Assembly (NCBI RefSeq): GCF_022458985.1
Contig: NC_061772.1
Coordinates: 4,823,501 to 4,887,500 of the forward strand
Origin: Mugil cephalus
Taxonomy: Eukaryota > Chordata > Actinopteri > Mugiliformes > Mugilidae
DNA length: 64,000 nt
Direction of reading: 5' to 3'
Of this stretch, positions 12,401-23,019 are shown piece after piece; position 1 is the first letter of the stretch, and the number at the start of each line of letters is the position of its first letter. The notes beneath the pieces were generated by a model. That model saw only the letters and a list, made by a program, of their open reading frames with translations. It did not search any database and was not told where the DNA came from. Position numbers and translations under genes: made by a program.

Positions 12401-15400
12401 GGTAGGGGTGAATTGAGGCAGTAGAGGAGAAGTTCAGCCTTGGTTTGTGAAAAACTCAGTGCATCCCTTTGTCCTTTCTGCTGCTCCTTATTACTCTTCC
12501 TTGCTTTATACACCTGAAACCGGTCTACAAAGAGGCCCCACCATAGGTGACTACGCTGGTGGAAGCATTTATACCTGTGTCAGCATAGTTATGCCTCTAA
12601 AACACTAGGTACCAACTACTGAGCTGTGTTGAGTTTCACTATGTACTTGGAACTGGGCAGCTTGAACTTGAGGCTTGAGGCAAAATAGAAGTTATTTTTA
12701 ACCCTGTTGTTTTGGTTGTGTGATTGCATAAAGTAATTTAGCAGACATTCGTCAATGTTGATATGTTATACTATGAGTGTTAAGATGAACTATGTAAGTG
12801 ACGTTTCTTTTTTCTGTGTTGCTGCAGTTGAATTTGATGCTATAAACAGCAGTTCATCTGGCTGTAGCCGATCATTCATGTTTCTTGTAATATGCCTTGA
12901 GTTCACCTCACCTGGTGCGTCGGTCAGGTATTTGACTGCAGATGTGTTGAGAAGGAACTGTCTTCCATTTGGAAGCCTCCAGCACCATTGCCTCTGCATC
13001 CACCAGGCCAAATCCATACAGGTGACTGACTAGGAAAAAAGATTGACATAAAATTGTGTTTCTGTAATCACAAGAGATGGTTTCAGCGCAGAGGTATTCA
13101 TTTACTGTTGTCAGTGTACTAAGACTGCTAAAATCAAAATGTAGAGTGCCTCTGTGTCCAGCTGCGTTGGTCTTCCAGTCATCAGCTTTCAGGTGGACTG
13201 GTCTGGATGTCTTTACCAGAAGATGTTGTACATCTCTCCATGTGAGTAAAACACTGCAGAGAACAAACACAGCGATCATTTAATTAAGAGTGTTTGTGTT
13301 GACTGTATCCAGAGTCTCGCATTTGAAATAGAACTTCATAAAATGAATCCACTCTCACTACACAGCAATACAGATTTGTGGTTTCACACCCTCACACATT
13401 TTAAGTTATTTAATGAAATGCACAAGTCCAGTTTGTTTTGGAATGAACTTATTGGCACATTTGACACTATTTGAAAGGTTATATTCTGAATGAGGCTCCC
13501 AAGCTACTGCTCTCCAAAAAGAACATTTCTGTCCATCTGCAGCTTGCTAAACATCATGTGGACCAGGAGAATGTTTTGTGGACAGATGAGACCAATGTGG
13601 AATTGTTTGGTGGTTTAAATGATAGGATCATGAATCCACCATCAACAAAACACTGAACAACCACAATGTGCCAGGCAGAGATGCTGGAATGCAGTGTTTC
13701 TGCAACTCCAAACAACACTTACTTATGTCATCAATTGCTAAACACTCAAAAATGTCAAAGAAACTTGGATACAAAAGACAGGATACAAAAGACAGTAAGT
13801 TATACTGAATGTGACTAACTTGGCCTCCAGGGTGAGAGCTATGATTCCAGCCACAATGGGAGCAGAAACAGATGTGCCAGTATGTCCATCAGTGCAGCGC
13901 TGCCAAACATCAGTGGTTACCTGCCGGGAAGAACAAGCATTCATTACCAAGTTTTGATTTCATGTGTATTCATTCAAGACAAAAGAATAATAAAGAAGAA
14001 ATTACAGAATGACGGCAGGGTTTCAATAGATAAATACAGCACCACGTAATTCAAGTGTGTCATTACATGATGAGGATTGAGATGGATTAATTAAGTATGA
14101 ATCTAATCTTAGAAAATCTATTTAAACTCAAGTGTAGTTGATTTGTGGATGTTAACTGAAGCAAAACACTGCATGACTTACTATTTGTTTGGAACATAAC
14201 TGTCTTCTCAGTTGGTCATCGTGTCCACATGACACCGGCCCTTCAGAGTCTTATCAAAGATAGCCTGCACTGATCTTTGCCAAGCAGATGATGACTATTT
14301 TAAAGTTCAGTTTAGGATAAGTTAAACATCCTGTGGTCATAGGTGATAATGTTAAACGTCTTAATATCTGAAACTATTTGAGAGCATAATAGTTTTACTT
14401 GTTGTGTTACATTGAACAGCAAATGCTGAGAAACTAGCAAAGGAAAAGATGGAGCAGTCGTTGCCCTGTGTACCATCAATACATTATCTTTAAGCTAGTG
14501 TTTATCAGTTTATTGGAAAATATAGATTTTCCAATAAACTGGATTTAACTGTATGTTTAAGTATCCTATCATCATAGACCTTTATCCAATACTTACAATC
14601 TTCCTTTCGTTAAACTCTCCACTGCTGTAAGTTGTGGCCATGATGGAGCTACAGATTTCCAGGTACCAGGGCTTGTTTCCATTCTCTGTGGTGCTGGAGA
14701 TGGAGATGGTGTAGATGCTGCTTGTGTAACCATCACATGAACAGTGATCACCCTGCCGACCACCGTTACCTGATGCCCAGACAAAAATTGACCCCAGGCC
14801 TCTGCGGCCCTGTGTGACATAGACATGCAGATATGTGCTGCTGTAACTCCACTCAAATATACTGTAAGTTCATACTGTATTTTCATATACACCAAATGTT
14901 CTTGTTCCTAACAACCTTCTTGATGTTTTGCTCAAAAGCCAGCTTGGTTAGCGGCCCTGGGCCATCTACTGTCTTGCCATCATCTTTTGGTCCCCAGCTA
15001 GCACTGTAGATGTGGATGTAATCAGGTCGGATTCCCAGGGACTTGGCCTCCACTATATCAGTCACATCACCATCCAGCATCCGGATCCCTTCATCCAAGG
15101 CAAGGCAGCATCAGCCTCAGTACAACAGACTCAGTCTAATGTGTAGCTGTGCAGGGACAAAGCTTATATATCTGTTAGCTGTATGACTGACTTCTTTTTT
15201 TTTCTTTTTTTCAAAAACATATGTTAAACACACAGAAAGTAATAGGTTGCTGTAGTTTAACCTATTTATCTGTGTGTAAATAGCTTTCTGTTGTTGACAC
15301 CATTTGGCCCAGCTCATACTGATGATTACTGTTAATCATCACTGAAAAAATAAACTTAATGTATATCTGAAGTTTGAATCTCAGTAGTGAAACTCCATTC

Positions 15401-18400
15401 ACAGTAAAAAATCAAAACAAACTAAACTGTACCACGCTATAGAACGACATACTGCCGCTGCTTCATGTCTTCACTTGTAAGACCCGCCATCTGTGTTTTT
15501 ATAGTCATCAGTGTCTACTGCATCATTTACTGCAAGACTGTTTATCTTGTTCATCAGCAAATCCCAATTTAGTAATTACAGGTAATTATGTTTCAGTAAT
15601 AATATGGTATGTCATTAGTTTGAAATTCAATATTACACACGATAAGATGTTACAATCCCTTGTGCCAAGATCCGACGCAAAACACATTTAGAAGCCCAAT
15701 CCAACTGAGATCTGACCAGCAGGCTAACAGTTAGCTACCAGCTAGCAACCAGAAGACATCAGCTAACTAGCCTAGCTAATAGCAGTAGACAGTAAGTGGC
15801 ACATCATTGCGGTTAAGAAGGCTTAATCCGTCCTCCGTGTTGCCACCGCAAACACGTGACTTCCAACAACAGAGAGATTAGCTTAGCCCTTTTTACCTCT
15901 ATCCAACAAAATACACAATTGTGTCGGTCAGGTGTCCAAGCTACCTATATACATAAATAAAAAAAAAAACAAAAAAAAAAAAACATACACAATATGATTA
16001 TGTTCTCATAGGGAGGATTGTGCAGCTCTATGTCCTGAGGTACAAACAACCTCCAGGCTGTGGAACAGAACAGAGGCAGCAGTTGCTGAAATGTACTTCT
16101 TTGCTCGTTTTTGCTATTTGTGGTCTTGTGCAGGGTGATGAACATTTTCATTCATTTTCTTCAGAGTACTCTCCTACGCCACATGTTGTAAGGAATCCAT
16201 CTCTGTCTCTAATGCCCTCTACTGTTCAGAGACTACAACTACAAAACAACAACACTGGAGGATTCCGGGGCATGACTGTCTGGACAGACATCAGTGCAAA
16301 GGAAACCATCATCTGGAGGAAGCACTGTGAGGATTGCGTTTTGTGACTTCTCCAGCCCTTTTTACAGCGTTGGGGAACTCAAGATGGTTGACATGCAAGA
16401 GGATTTGGTCATAGCCTAGATAACAGACTACCTCACAGGCAGGCTGTAGTGTGTCAGGCTCCCTGACTGCTTGACGATTATCGACATTGGCACACCACAA
16501 GGAAATATACTGTCATCTGTGACTTGTGCTCCAAGTCTGGAATGTGCCACTTACAGAAGTACTTAGATGACTTCTCAGTTGTTGGCTGTATCACACATGA
16601 TAAGGAGGAGATGAATAGAGACCTAGTCAAGAGCTTCATAGAACTGTAAAACAACAACCCCTTTCAGCTCAACCTGTGGGAGACCAAAGAACTGGAGGTG
16701 GACTTCCAGCATAAGGCCCTACCCAGGTCAACATAAGAATAAAAATTTGAGTAGAAGCTTGAAAGTGCTCCTCCAGGAAGGAACAGAGAACTCTACCTCC
16801 AATGCGAGAGTTGTAGGCAATCCCAACAATACAATTGGAGTTGTTGGCCACTGCTGCAACTTCGCCAGCACATCGAGTCCCGTGTCTGGCCCATGTTAAA
16901 AGAGACACAAAAAATTACTTACTGACATTCACTCCAACTGGGATTTCAATAGCAAGTACCATGTGCATTTTATTGATAAAATAAACCAATGGTAAATAAA
17001 CCACAGCAGTATCACTAAGGGACACTATAATGTCTATAATGTATATCATTCATAGAAAGAGATCAGGTGAGTCCCGCATTTTAGTGCTCACAATTTAAAA
17101 GATGATTGTTTGAGAATGGTTTGACTGGGTAAACCACATTAGCATCTCAAATTCTTCTTTTTACTTGGGTGTAGGTGGTGCAAGGCATGCTGGTCTGTGG
17201 TCTGTGTGCCTGGGAAGATGTGTATTGGGTCTCCTTTATGCGTGAGTCAGCCTTCCTCCTGAGATTCATTAACTGCTGTTCATGTATTGTAATGCCGCCA
17301 CATCATGACAGCTTCTACTTAGTGGTTGGTTTAAAGTTAGCAGCAAATCCCAAATAGAACTTGATCATGTCACCGCTGTCAGTTTCCTCATGAATGCCCA
17401 CCAGACAAAGGTTTCATCTCCTTCTTCGGGATCCAAACTTTTGTCGTGTAGCTCCTGATATTCTTTGATGCTTTCTTTTTCTGCGTGTTTCTGCCTTGTC
17501 CATCATTTTGGTGAGTTTTTAGCGGTTTCTGCGCAGAAGAAGTGAACCTGCGCTAGCTGAGCTTTTGGTTCAACACGTAACGCATGTGCATCAATCAGCC
17601 ATAACATCATGGTTGATTATCACTGACTGGTAACAATCACTGGTTATGTGAACAGCATTGATCGTCTTGTTATCATGCCACCTATGAGTGGATAACATGT
17701 GAACACTTTGTCATTAAAGGTAATGTGTTCTAAGCAGGAAAAATGGTAAAGTGAAAGAATTTGAGCAACGTTGACAGGGGTCAAATTGTGATGGCTAACT
17801 CTTGTGGGGGTCCAGGAAGTGAAAAGGGGTGAACTGGCAATAGAGTCACTGATGCATTTTGGGAGCAAAGCACTAGCCTGTCTGGTCTGACCCTACAGAC
17901 AATCGACTGCAGCTCAAATTGCTGAAAACCCTGTTGTCTTTAATAGAAATGTGTCAGAAAACAAAATACATAACACTTTGCTTTGTATACTGCCCCTTAT
18001 GACCCCTGTCCACTGCTGAACTCTCTCCATGGTCCATTGCTGCACCATGGAGCAATGGACAAAGGGGGCTTGCATATTACACTGTAATGAGTTAAGGAAA
18101 GTGTTGCATATTACTGGTGTTCAACTTAAGTTAGTTGTGAAAGAATGGATACACAGGTGGTATTCTTACATGTTTTCATTGTGGGAGTCGTAACGTGGTG
18201 TAGGATCATAGTCATTCCCATTGACATCATAACTTGCAAGATGGTCCTACAGAGATGAGACAGGTACAAGTATATGAGGCTGACAGAAACAAGAGAAATC
18301 CTATTTCCTAGGGTTAGTGACATCCTGTGCCTTTTCTATCTTTGTTGTTTTAAAGTGGTGTGGCTGTGATGAATTTGGAGACAAATTAATGTATTTGTAG

Positions 18401-20348
18401 GCACATATTTTTAATTATTTAACTGTGTTTATATCTAGAAATGGTAAGATGGATAAGACTTACATAGTTCTGAGCGAGATCAGGGTGGGTCCTCTCGATG
18501 CCATCATCCAATATAGTGACCACCACATTTTTGCCACTGTAGCCCCTCTGCCAAGCTCCCAGAATATTCATCTCTGAGCGACAGCTACTGCTCTTATTAT
18601 TACAGTGCTGATAGGAAACACAGATACAAACACTAAATGACTTGTCTTGTCAGAATGACAGCACAAATGACATGTGTATTATACTTACAATGTACCACAT
18701 GTTGGACCATTTAGGGTCATTGAAGTGAATGAAGGTTGGGTCACTTGGGGCATACCTTTTCACTCTTGGTTTCGCTACTTGCTGCTGGGCCCAATCCACC
18801 TACAAAAAAGGTATCAAAGTATCACTTTAGCTAATGAATAACTCTCCTTTCTTGGTGGACCTCAGACAAGAGCTTAAGCTTCACAGCTGCATTACAACAA
18901 CCACCCTGAGACTAGATATGGTGCTTGTGCCTGATTCCACAAAAAGTGTCACTGGAACTAAGAGCCTCATAGGAAGATTGCTTGGAACAAGCCTTTGAAA
19001 GGAACGTCTCCAAGTACGAGGAGCTGCTGTCAGCAGGTTGAATGGAGGGCCGGGTGACCCCCAGTGGTAACTGGCTGCACAGGATTAGTTAAATTTTTTA
19101 ATTTACCAAAATGAAATTGCCTCTATCACTTCTTTCAATAGATAGATAGATACTTTATTTATCCTGAGGGAAAACTAGTGTCCAGTAGCTTCATCAAATA
19201 GAAACAGATATGAAAGACATTTAAGTACTGTGTAATTACATATATATTGACAGTAAACTGTAAGCTGATAAATGCAAAAAGTAGAGATATAAACAAATAA
19301 GTGAAGAGATGCCAGCGAATTACTCTAAAACTGGGGTGTCAAACTCACTCATTCAGATGAGGGGCCCTATACAACCCAATCTGATCTCCAGAGCCAAGAC
19401 AAGAAACATAGTAGCAAAACAGCCTATAAATAATGGCAATTCCAGATTTCTCCATATTATGAAAATGTTTAATGGACTATACTTTTACAAAACATTTTAT
19501 GAACAAACTGGATCTTCTTTCAGCACAACAAACAAATAATGATAATAAAAAAATAAATAATAAAATAATTTGTTATTTTCGCACTTTGCAAATTCATTCT
19601 GCGGGACAGACTGGACCCTCTGGTAGGCCGGATTTGACCCACGGGCCGTATGTTTGACACCCCTGCTCTAAGACGAGTCCACGGTTGGCATGCATGTTTG
19701 AAAGTCTCTTTTTCTGGACGTGATAGAAGAAACGGGATTGAGTCTCACCTTGGGATCCATGTGGATGAAGCTGTGGGGACCCCTCAAAGAGTACGCAGCC
19801 CTGCGAACCACTCTACTGTGGTGGAAATGGTAATGATCCTCAAGACTTCCTATCTGATCAAACACATTCAACAAGACATTTACGCATTAAGGCATCTGTC
19901 CACACTGATCTGCTCTTCTTCAAATTACTTTTACACTTTGACAGAAGTTCTACAAAACTGTGTAAATTTTGTAAACACTTAATAATTATATAATATAGTC
20001 CTGAAACCTAAATGCTTCTCAGTGAAGCACCTGAAACGTGAAGGCAGCCGAGTTTGACTTGAACTTTTCCGTCCAGATAGTCACAAAGGTCTCATAAACT
20101 AGTAGGATTGAAATAATGCCGCTGACTAAACAGTCAGCGTTTGGAACAGTAGTCACAAATCATCAGAGACAAACTCTTATTACCTGACCCAGATTTCTGT
20201 AACCATATTTCGCTGCGATCTTTTCAGCTTTCTCCGGACCACCTGTGATGCGCACAGCCCAGTGGTTGGTGTAAAGCTCCCCACGTCCCGACACAGCCGA
20301 CAGACCAGGGTCAAAACTTCCTAAAATCAGAATCAAAAATAAACTCAT
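6451..20348 (-). CDS. pcsk6: Proprotein convertase subtilisin/kexin type 6 (PACE4)
   Basis: Twenty-one coding exons, all in phase, give 894 aa (human 969). In transcript order they are 20184-20348, 19749-19853, 18689-18799, 18464-18607, 18170-18246, 16797-16885, 14916-15088, 14597-14809, 13820-13920, 13150-13253, 12912-13029, 11659-11847, 10233-10369, 9983-10117, 9783-9885, 9406-9602, 9067-9148, 8872-8975, 8636-8765, 8340-8449 and 6451-6548. A short hydrophobic signal peptide ([10 protein letters not shown]) leads to a prodomain ending at the autocleavage site RVKR (residue 105). The subtilisin triad is intact: D161 (ILDDGIE), H202 ([10 protein letters not shown]) and S376 ([10 protein letters not shown]), with oxyanion N303. 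A P domain with RRGD, a furin-like cysteine-rich region (about 622-860) and a C-terminal PLAC domain ending [10 protein letters not shown] follow. Family knowledge: this secretory-pathway and extracellular enzyme cleaves after basic motifs in Nodal/TGF-beta-type precursors. The extended Cys-rich tail and PLAC ending favour PCSK6 over PCSK5 or furin. The intron between 13150 and 13029 appears to use a GC donor. Confidence 0.95.
6690..6795. repeat. Short interspersed repeat fragment in the last PCSK6 intron
   Basis: The stretch has the common fish repeat phrase GGGGTTCAGTGTCTTGCTCA followed by a GGTCACTT-like stretch and a CA-rich lead-in. The same phrase recurs at 35810-35840 (GGGGGTTCGGTGTCTTGCTC). 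It looks like a decayed SINE or LINE-tail copy; the family was not fixed. Confidence 0.45.
7051..7089. repeat. (ATT)n microsatellite
   Basis: ATT/TTA triplets are interrupted by a short T run, in the last intron of PCSK6. Confidence 0.9.
7338..7915 (-). mobile_element. L2/CR1-type LINE, 3'-end fragment
   Basis: Minus-strand translation at about 7530-7910 gives [20 protein letters not shown], then [10 protein letters not shown] and [10 protein letters not shown], the usual C-terminal end of an L2-like reverse transcriptase ORF. Downstream on the same strand (7338-7400) comes the typical tail ending in repeated ATT with a phrase about a few-base offset from AAAGGTGC and AAATAAAATG. The element is 5'-truncated, as usual for LINEs. 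It lies inside the last PCSK6 intron in the same orientation as the gene. Confidence 0.75.
10860..11466 (-). mobile_element. Tc1-like DNA transposon fragment
   Basis: On the minus strand 11160-11230 encodes [14 protein letters not shown], the linker between the two helix-turn-helix units of a Tc1-like transposase. The DNA from 10940 to 11240 matches a common fish Tc1 family as I remember it (a phrase meaning SGRPRKLTAADERH in intact copies). The high-coordinate end near 11440-11466 (CACCTGCCTAAAACG through CACAGTACTGTA) looks like the terminal inverted repeat. The opposite end is unclear, and the transposase frame is broken. It sits in the PCSK6 intron between exons 12 and 13. Confidence 0.75.
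13480..13720 (+). mobile_element. Tc1-like transposase fragment
   Basis: Plus-strand translation of 13540-13620 includes [20 protein letters not shown] followed by FGG, the region around the second catalytic aspartate of Tc1 transposases (usually VLWTDESKVELFG). Only about 240 bases are recognisable. It lies in the PCSK6 intron between exons 9 and 10 and is from a different Tc1 family or part than the copy at 10.9-11.5 kb. Confidence 0.75.
14507..14540. repeat. Perfect inverted repeat (15-bp arms, 4-base loop)
   Basis: AGTTTATTGGAAAAT at 14507-14521 is repeated as its exact reverse complement at 14526-14540, around the loop ATAG. It sits in a PCSK6 intron about 57 bases past the exon 8 donor. 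It may be a small hairpin or the remnant of a MITE. Confidence 0.85.
15089..16239. other. PCSK6 intron 6 sequence without a recognised element
   Basis: The stretch between exon 7 and the LINE fragment is AT-rich, with a poly-A block near 15960-15985. A GCTAGCTA-rich low-complexity patch lies near 15725-15785. No gene or transposon was recognised. Confidence 0.5.
16240..16738 (+). mobile_element. LINE (L2/Rex1-like) reverse-transcriptase fragment
   Basis: Plus-strand frames show, in order, VCDFSS-type, [31 protein letters not shown] and KTKELEVDF-like stretches. These match the palm and thumb of fish L2/Rex1-type reverse transcriptases (FSSAF, YLTGRPQYVRL, GTPQG, KYSDDSAVVG, RKTKELVVDF). The copy is degenerate, with stops and shifts. 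It lies antisense in PCSK6 intron 6 and ends only about 58 bases beyond the exon 6 donor. Confidence 0.7.
17585..17940 (+). mobile_element. Tc1-like transposon, N-terminal transposase region, degraded
   Basis: The DNA follows a common fish Tc1 family. It has an AATCAGCCATAACATCATGG-like left end, then a start-codon area with GTGAAAGAATTTGAGCAACG, AAATTGTGATGGCTA, a GTGAACTGGC-type stretch and GCTCAAATTGCTGAAAA. Intact relatives encode a protein beginning like MGKRKDLSEFDKGQIVMARR. Roughly 100 residues' worth survives in broken frames, in PCSK6 intron 5. Confidence 0.65.
18025..18060. repeat. Two overlapping, mutually exclusive dyads
   Basis: CTCCATGGT (18025-18033) pairs with ACCATGGAG (18044-18052). 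GTCCATTGCT (18032-18041) pairs with AGCAATGGAC (18051-18060). The arms overlap, so only one hairpin can form at a time. They lie in PCSK6 intron 5, about 110 bases beyond the exon 5 donor. Confidence 0.8.
18840..19085 (+). mobile_element. Retroelement-derived ORF fragment
   Basis: Plus-strand frames give [17 protein letters not shown] and a following stretch like [15 protein letters not shown]. This resembles a retroelement protein segment widespread in fish (usually TTLRPDIVLVSESTK, then LTVPWEDRMEEAFERK). The family was not fixed. It is a short fossil in PCSK6 intron 2. Confidence 0.5.
19136..19290 (-). mobile_element. LINE/SINE 3' tail (GATA...ACTTTATTTATCC type)
   Basis: GATAGATAGATACTTTATTTATCC followed by GAGGGAAAA is the reversed 3' end of a common fish retroposon whose tail reads TTTCCC...GGATAAATAAAGTATC. 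The same motif occurs near 25930-25965, 27165-27195 and 41130-41170, all in the same orientation. The copy is 5'-truncated. Confidence 0.6.
19331..19665 (+). mobile_element. Non-autonomous hAT-type element with 8-bp target duplication
   Basis: This 335-bp element begins CTGGGGTGTCAAAC and ends GTTTGACACCCCTG, nearly perfect 14-bp inverted termini. It is flanked by CTCTAAAA (19323-19330) and CTCTAAGA (19666-19673), an 8-bp target duplication with one mismatch, as expected for hAT. Inside are the usual phrases CAATCTGATCTCCAG and GGACCCTCTGGTAGGCCGG. There is no coding capacity. It sits in PCSK6 intron 2, about 75 bases beyond exon 2. Confidence 0.85.
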
Positions 20349-23019
20349 CCTGAGTTCTGAACTTGGAAAACGGTGCCAGATAACGGAAAGCGAGCTGGAT
20401 TTTGGTCCGGATGAGCAGCGCAGCTTAAACACAGACATGACGTCCCTGACAATTCTCTGTCCAATTAAAAAATAGTCCCCCTTCCGCGGATGAGCGGTGA
20501 GATATGAACACACGGACATGGAGAGGAGCAGGTTCATACACCGGAGTTCTCCAATGGCTTTTACCTGCACTGACTTCCCTTCACCAACCATAACCACGCT
20601 TTTAGGCGAATTATAAAATAATAAAAAATACTACTACTAAAAATAATAGTGTATTTCACTTCATCCTGGCCCTTTCTTTCAGCCACTATGTAACGTGACA
20701 ATTTAGACATTATTAAGAAGGATTAAGAAGTTGCTAGCAACACATTTATTAAGAAAGCATCTTCAAAACTGCTCGCATACACTAAGCCATCCATAAAATG
20801 AACCCTAGGACTGACGTCAATGGCAGATAACTATAAGTAATATGTATTTGAAATGGCATTAGTTGTGTAGATAGATAAATTAATAGATAAAATTTTATAA
20901 TAAATAAAAGATGTACTATTTTGGTTGTGAAGATATTTGATTGTGTGACTGCCAGTATTGCAGAGTTATTACCGTGTCTACGCCAAGAGCATTTATCTTT
21001 ATTTAAAATGTTCTTCTCAGGGACTCTTGCAGAGAAAACCACACAACTAGCAATGAACTGGTGACTGACCTAAGGTTTAAATTCTTCAGATGCACCAGCT
21101 GGAACATGTGTATTTCCCATCAGTGTCTAATTTGAGACCAGAGCGATTTAATTTGTTGATGTTTTTTTTTCTTCTCGTTATGAAGATGCTCTCATTATGG
21201 AGTTGGGAGGTCTGTTCTGTTTTATATCACATCTCCTGTTAGCGTCAGCTGAGAGCCTTCCAGTGGGAACACCAATTATGTCAGGGTAAACACATTTGTT
21301 GGGAAAGGCTTAATAAGTTTACATATTTTAAAGAAATGAAAAATGTAACAAAAAATGATGTGTTTTTTGTATTGGTTACCCATTTATTTGAGAATATTAT
21401 AAAGAAATAAATTAAGCCAGCCAGAATGTAGAACTACATATCCTTTGTAAGCCTTGGAAAATTTTGTAGCCTGTACTTGAATGAAACCCCTCAAAGATGA
21501 GTTTCTGTCAGTGCTTTGTGAGCTCTTTGCGACCATTGCTCTACCATTGGTAGCATTAAAACAATATGTCAAGTACCAGGTACTGCTAGAGGAGTGCAGC
21601 CTTTTTCTGTGATTCTACAGAGAATGGATGTTCCTTTCTTTCTTTTTTTTTTTTTTAAACAAACAACAACAACAACAGGTACTCTTTGAGACATTACAAT
21701 CCTGATTTAGGTCAAAGCACACAACAGAGGCAGCTCTCTTTAAAGTGAGGAATGTTCTACTACTGCCGATGCTGGAATCTGAAACACATTTCAGTGCTGT
21801 CTATTCAGACCACTGTTTTTCTCACAAATCAACAAACACAATGAGAAATTCTATAGCACCGTATAAAAATTGCAGGATACTCACCAAAGTAATACATTTT
21901 CGAACAGATTTTTAAGTTGTTACTGATCATTTTGAAAGTGTGATGTGAATTCACACCCAAGTACATCTCAGATGTTTTAATACAATAAACGCCCACTCAA
22001 AGTTCTGTTGGCATTTCCACAATTTAATTTTCAGATCAATCTGACTAGGCCTCTACTGTTACGGCTTCCACTCACCTGGAACATATTTGTGATCAGCTCT
22101 TTTTTTTTCATTTAAATCTCTTATGCAAACCATTCATCAGATGTGTATATATGACAGACATATCATCTTGTTTCTCATGCTGCTCTCCTCTCCCACTTCT
22201 TCTGTCTCATCAACTTCAGTTCTGAGATGTTGGTGGGTTTTCTGCTTGTTTCAGGTCCTTCCACAACATTTCTATTGGATTAAGGTCAGGACTTTGACTT
22301 GGCCGTTCCAAAACATCTTGTTTTGCTTTAACCGTTCTTTGTAGAATGACTTCTGTGCTTGGTGGTGTTGTCTTGCTGCATGAACCAGTTTCCTTTAAGA
22401 TTCAGCTCACAGACAGATGTTCTGACATTTGTTGGTATAATTCAGAATTAATGATGTAATTAATGATGGCAAGTCATCCTGGTCCAGATGCAGTGAAACA
22501 GGCCCAAACAAGGACATTAAGACCCCCATGTTTCACAGATGGGATGAGGTTCTGGTGCTGGAATGCAATGTTGTTTAGTCTCTAGACATGAGTCTCTCAT
22601 TTAAACCAAACAATTCTACTTTGGCATTATTCGTCCACAAAACTTCTGGCTTGTCCAAATGATGATGATACTGATTAAAAAAGAAACAATGTCAAGAAAA
22701 TATGTCTGTGTGAATGATTTTACCTCATTCCCAAAAGAGCCTTATGACCTATGGTGGACAAAAGTCATCACAGAAGATGAAGTTGAGTGTTCCTTTTTGT
22801 CTTTTATAAAAGCCGCACAGCTCACATGACCTTTACTGGTTCAAAATATGCAATAACCATGAATAACAGCTTATGTTTTCATACATTACCAGAGGAAATC
22901 CAGCTTACACTTATCAGAAGTTAATAAATTAGGCACTAGGAAGAGCCTTGTAGCATTTCTATTCAGCTCTGCCTCTGAGTATGTCCTCTCAGAGTTCTTA
23001 GTACGTGGCCTGTCTGTTC
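20349..23019. other. PCSK6 upstream region and RWDD3 downstream region
   Basis: Both genes run on the minus strand, so this stretch holds the PCSK6 promoter and 5' UTR (just above 20348) and the RWDD3 3' UTR (just below 23020). The PCSK6 first-exon frame stays open up to about 20597 with several in-frame ATGs. A Tc1-like fragment occupies about 22200-22670. A poly-T run followed by (AAC)n lies at about 21646-21678. No other gene is seen. Confidence 0.55.
22200..22670 (-). mobile_element. Tc1-like transposon, central transposase part
   Basis: The sequence CATTTCTATTGGATTAAGGT, then GGACTTTGACTTGGCC, then GTTGTCTTGCTGCATGA, then CATGTTTCACAGATGGGATG is the reverse complement of the DDE core of a widespread fish Tc1 family, as I remember it. 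The copy has indels and no full-length frame. It lies between PCSK6 and RWDD3. Confidence 0.75.

Noticed and set aside
12079-12513. 144-codon minus-strand open frame in PCSK6 intron 11
   Set aside because: The middle is built on a GGAAGAAAG-type purine-rich low-complexity stretch giving Ser, Phe and Leu runs; it is intronic with no domain.
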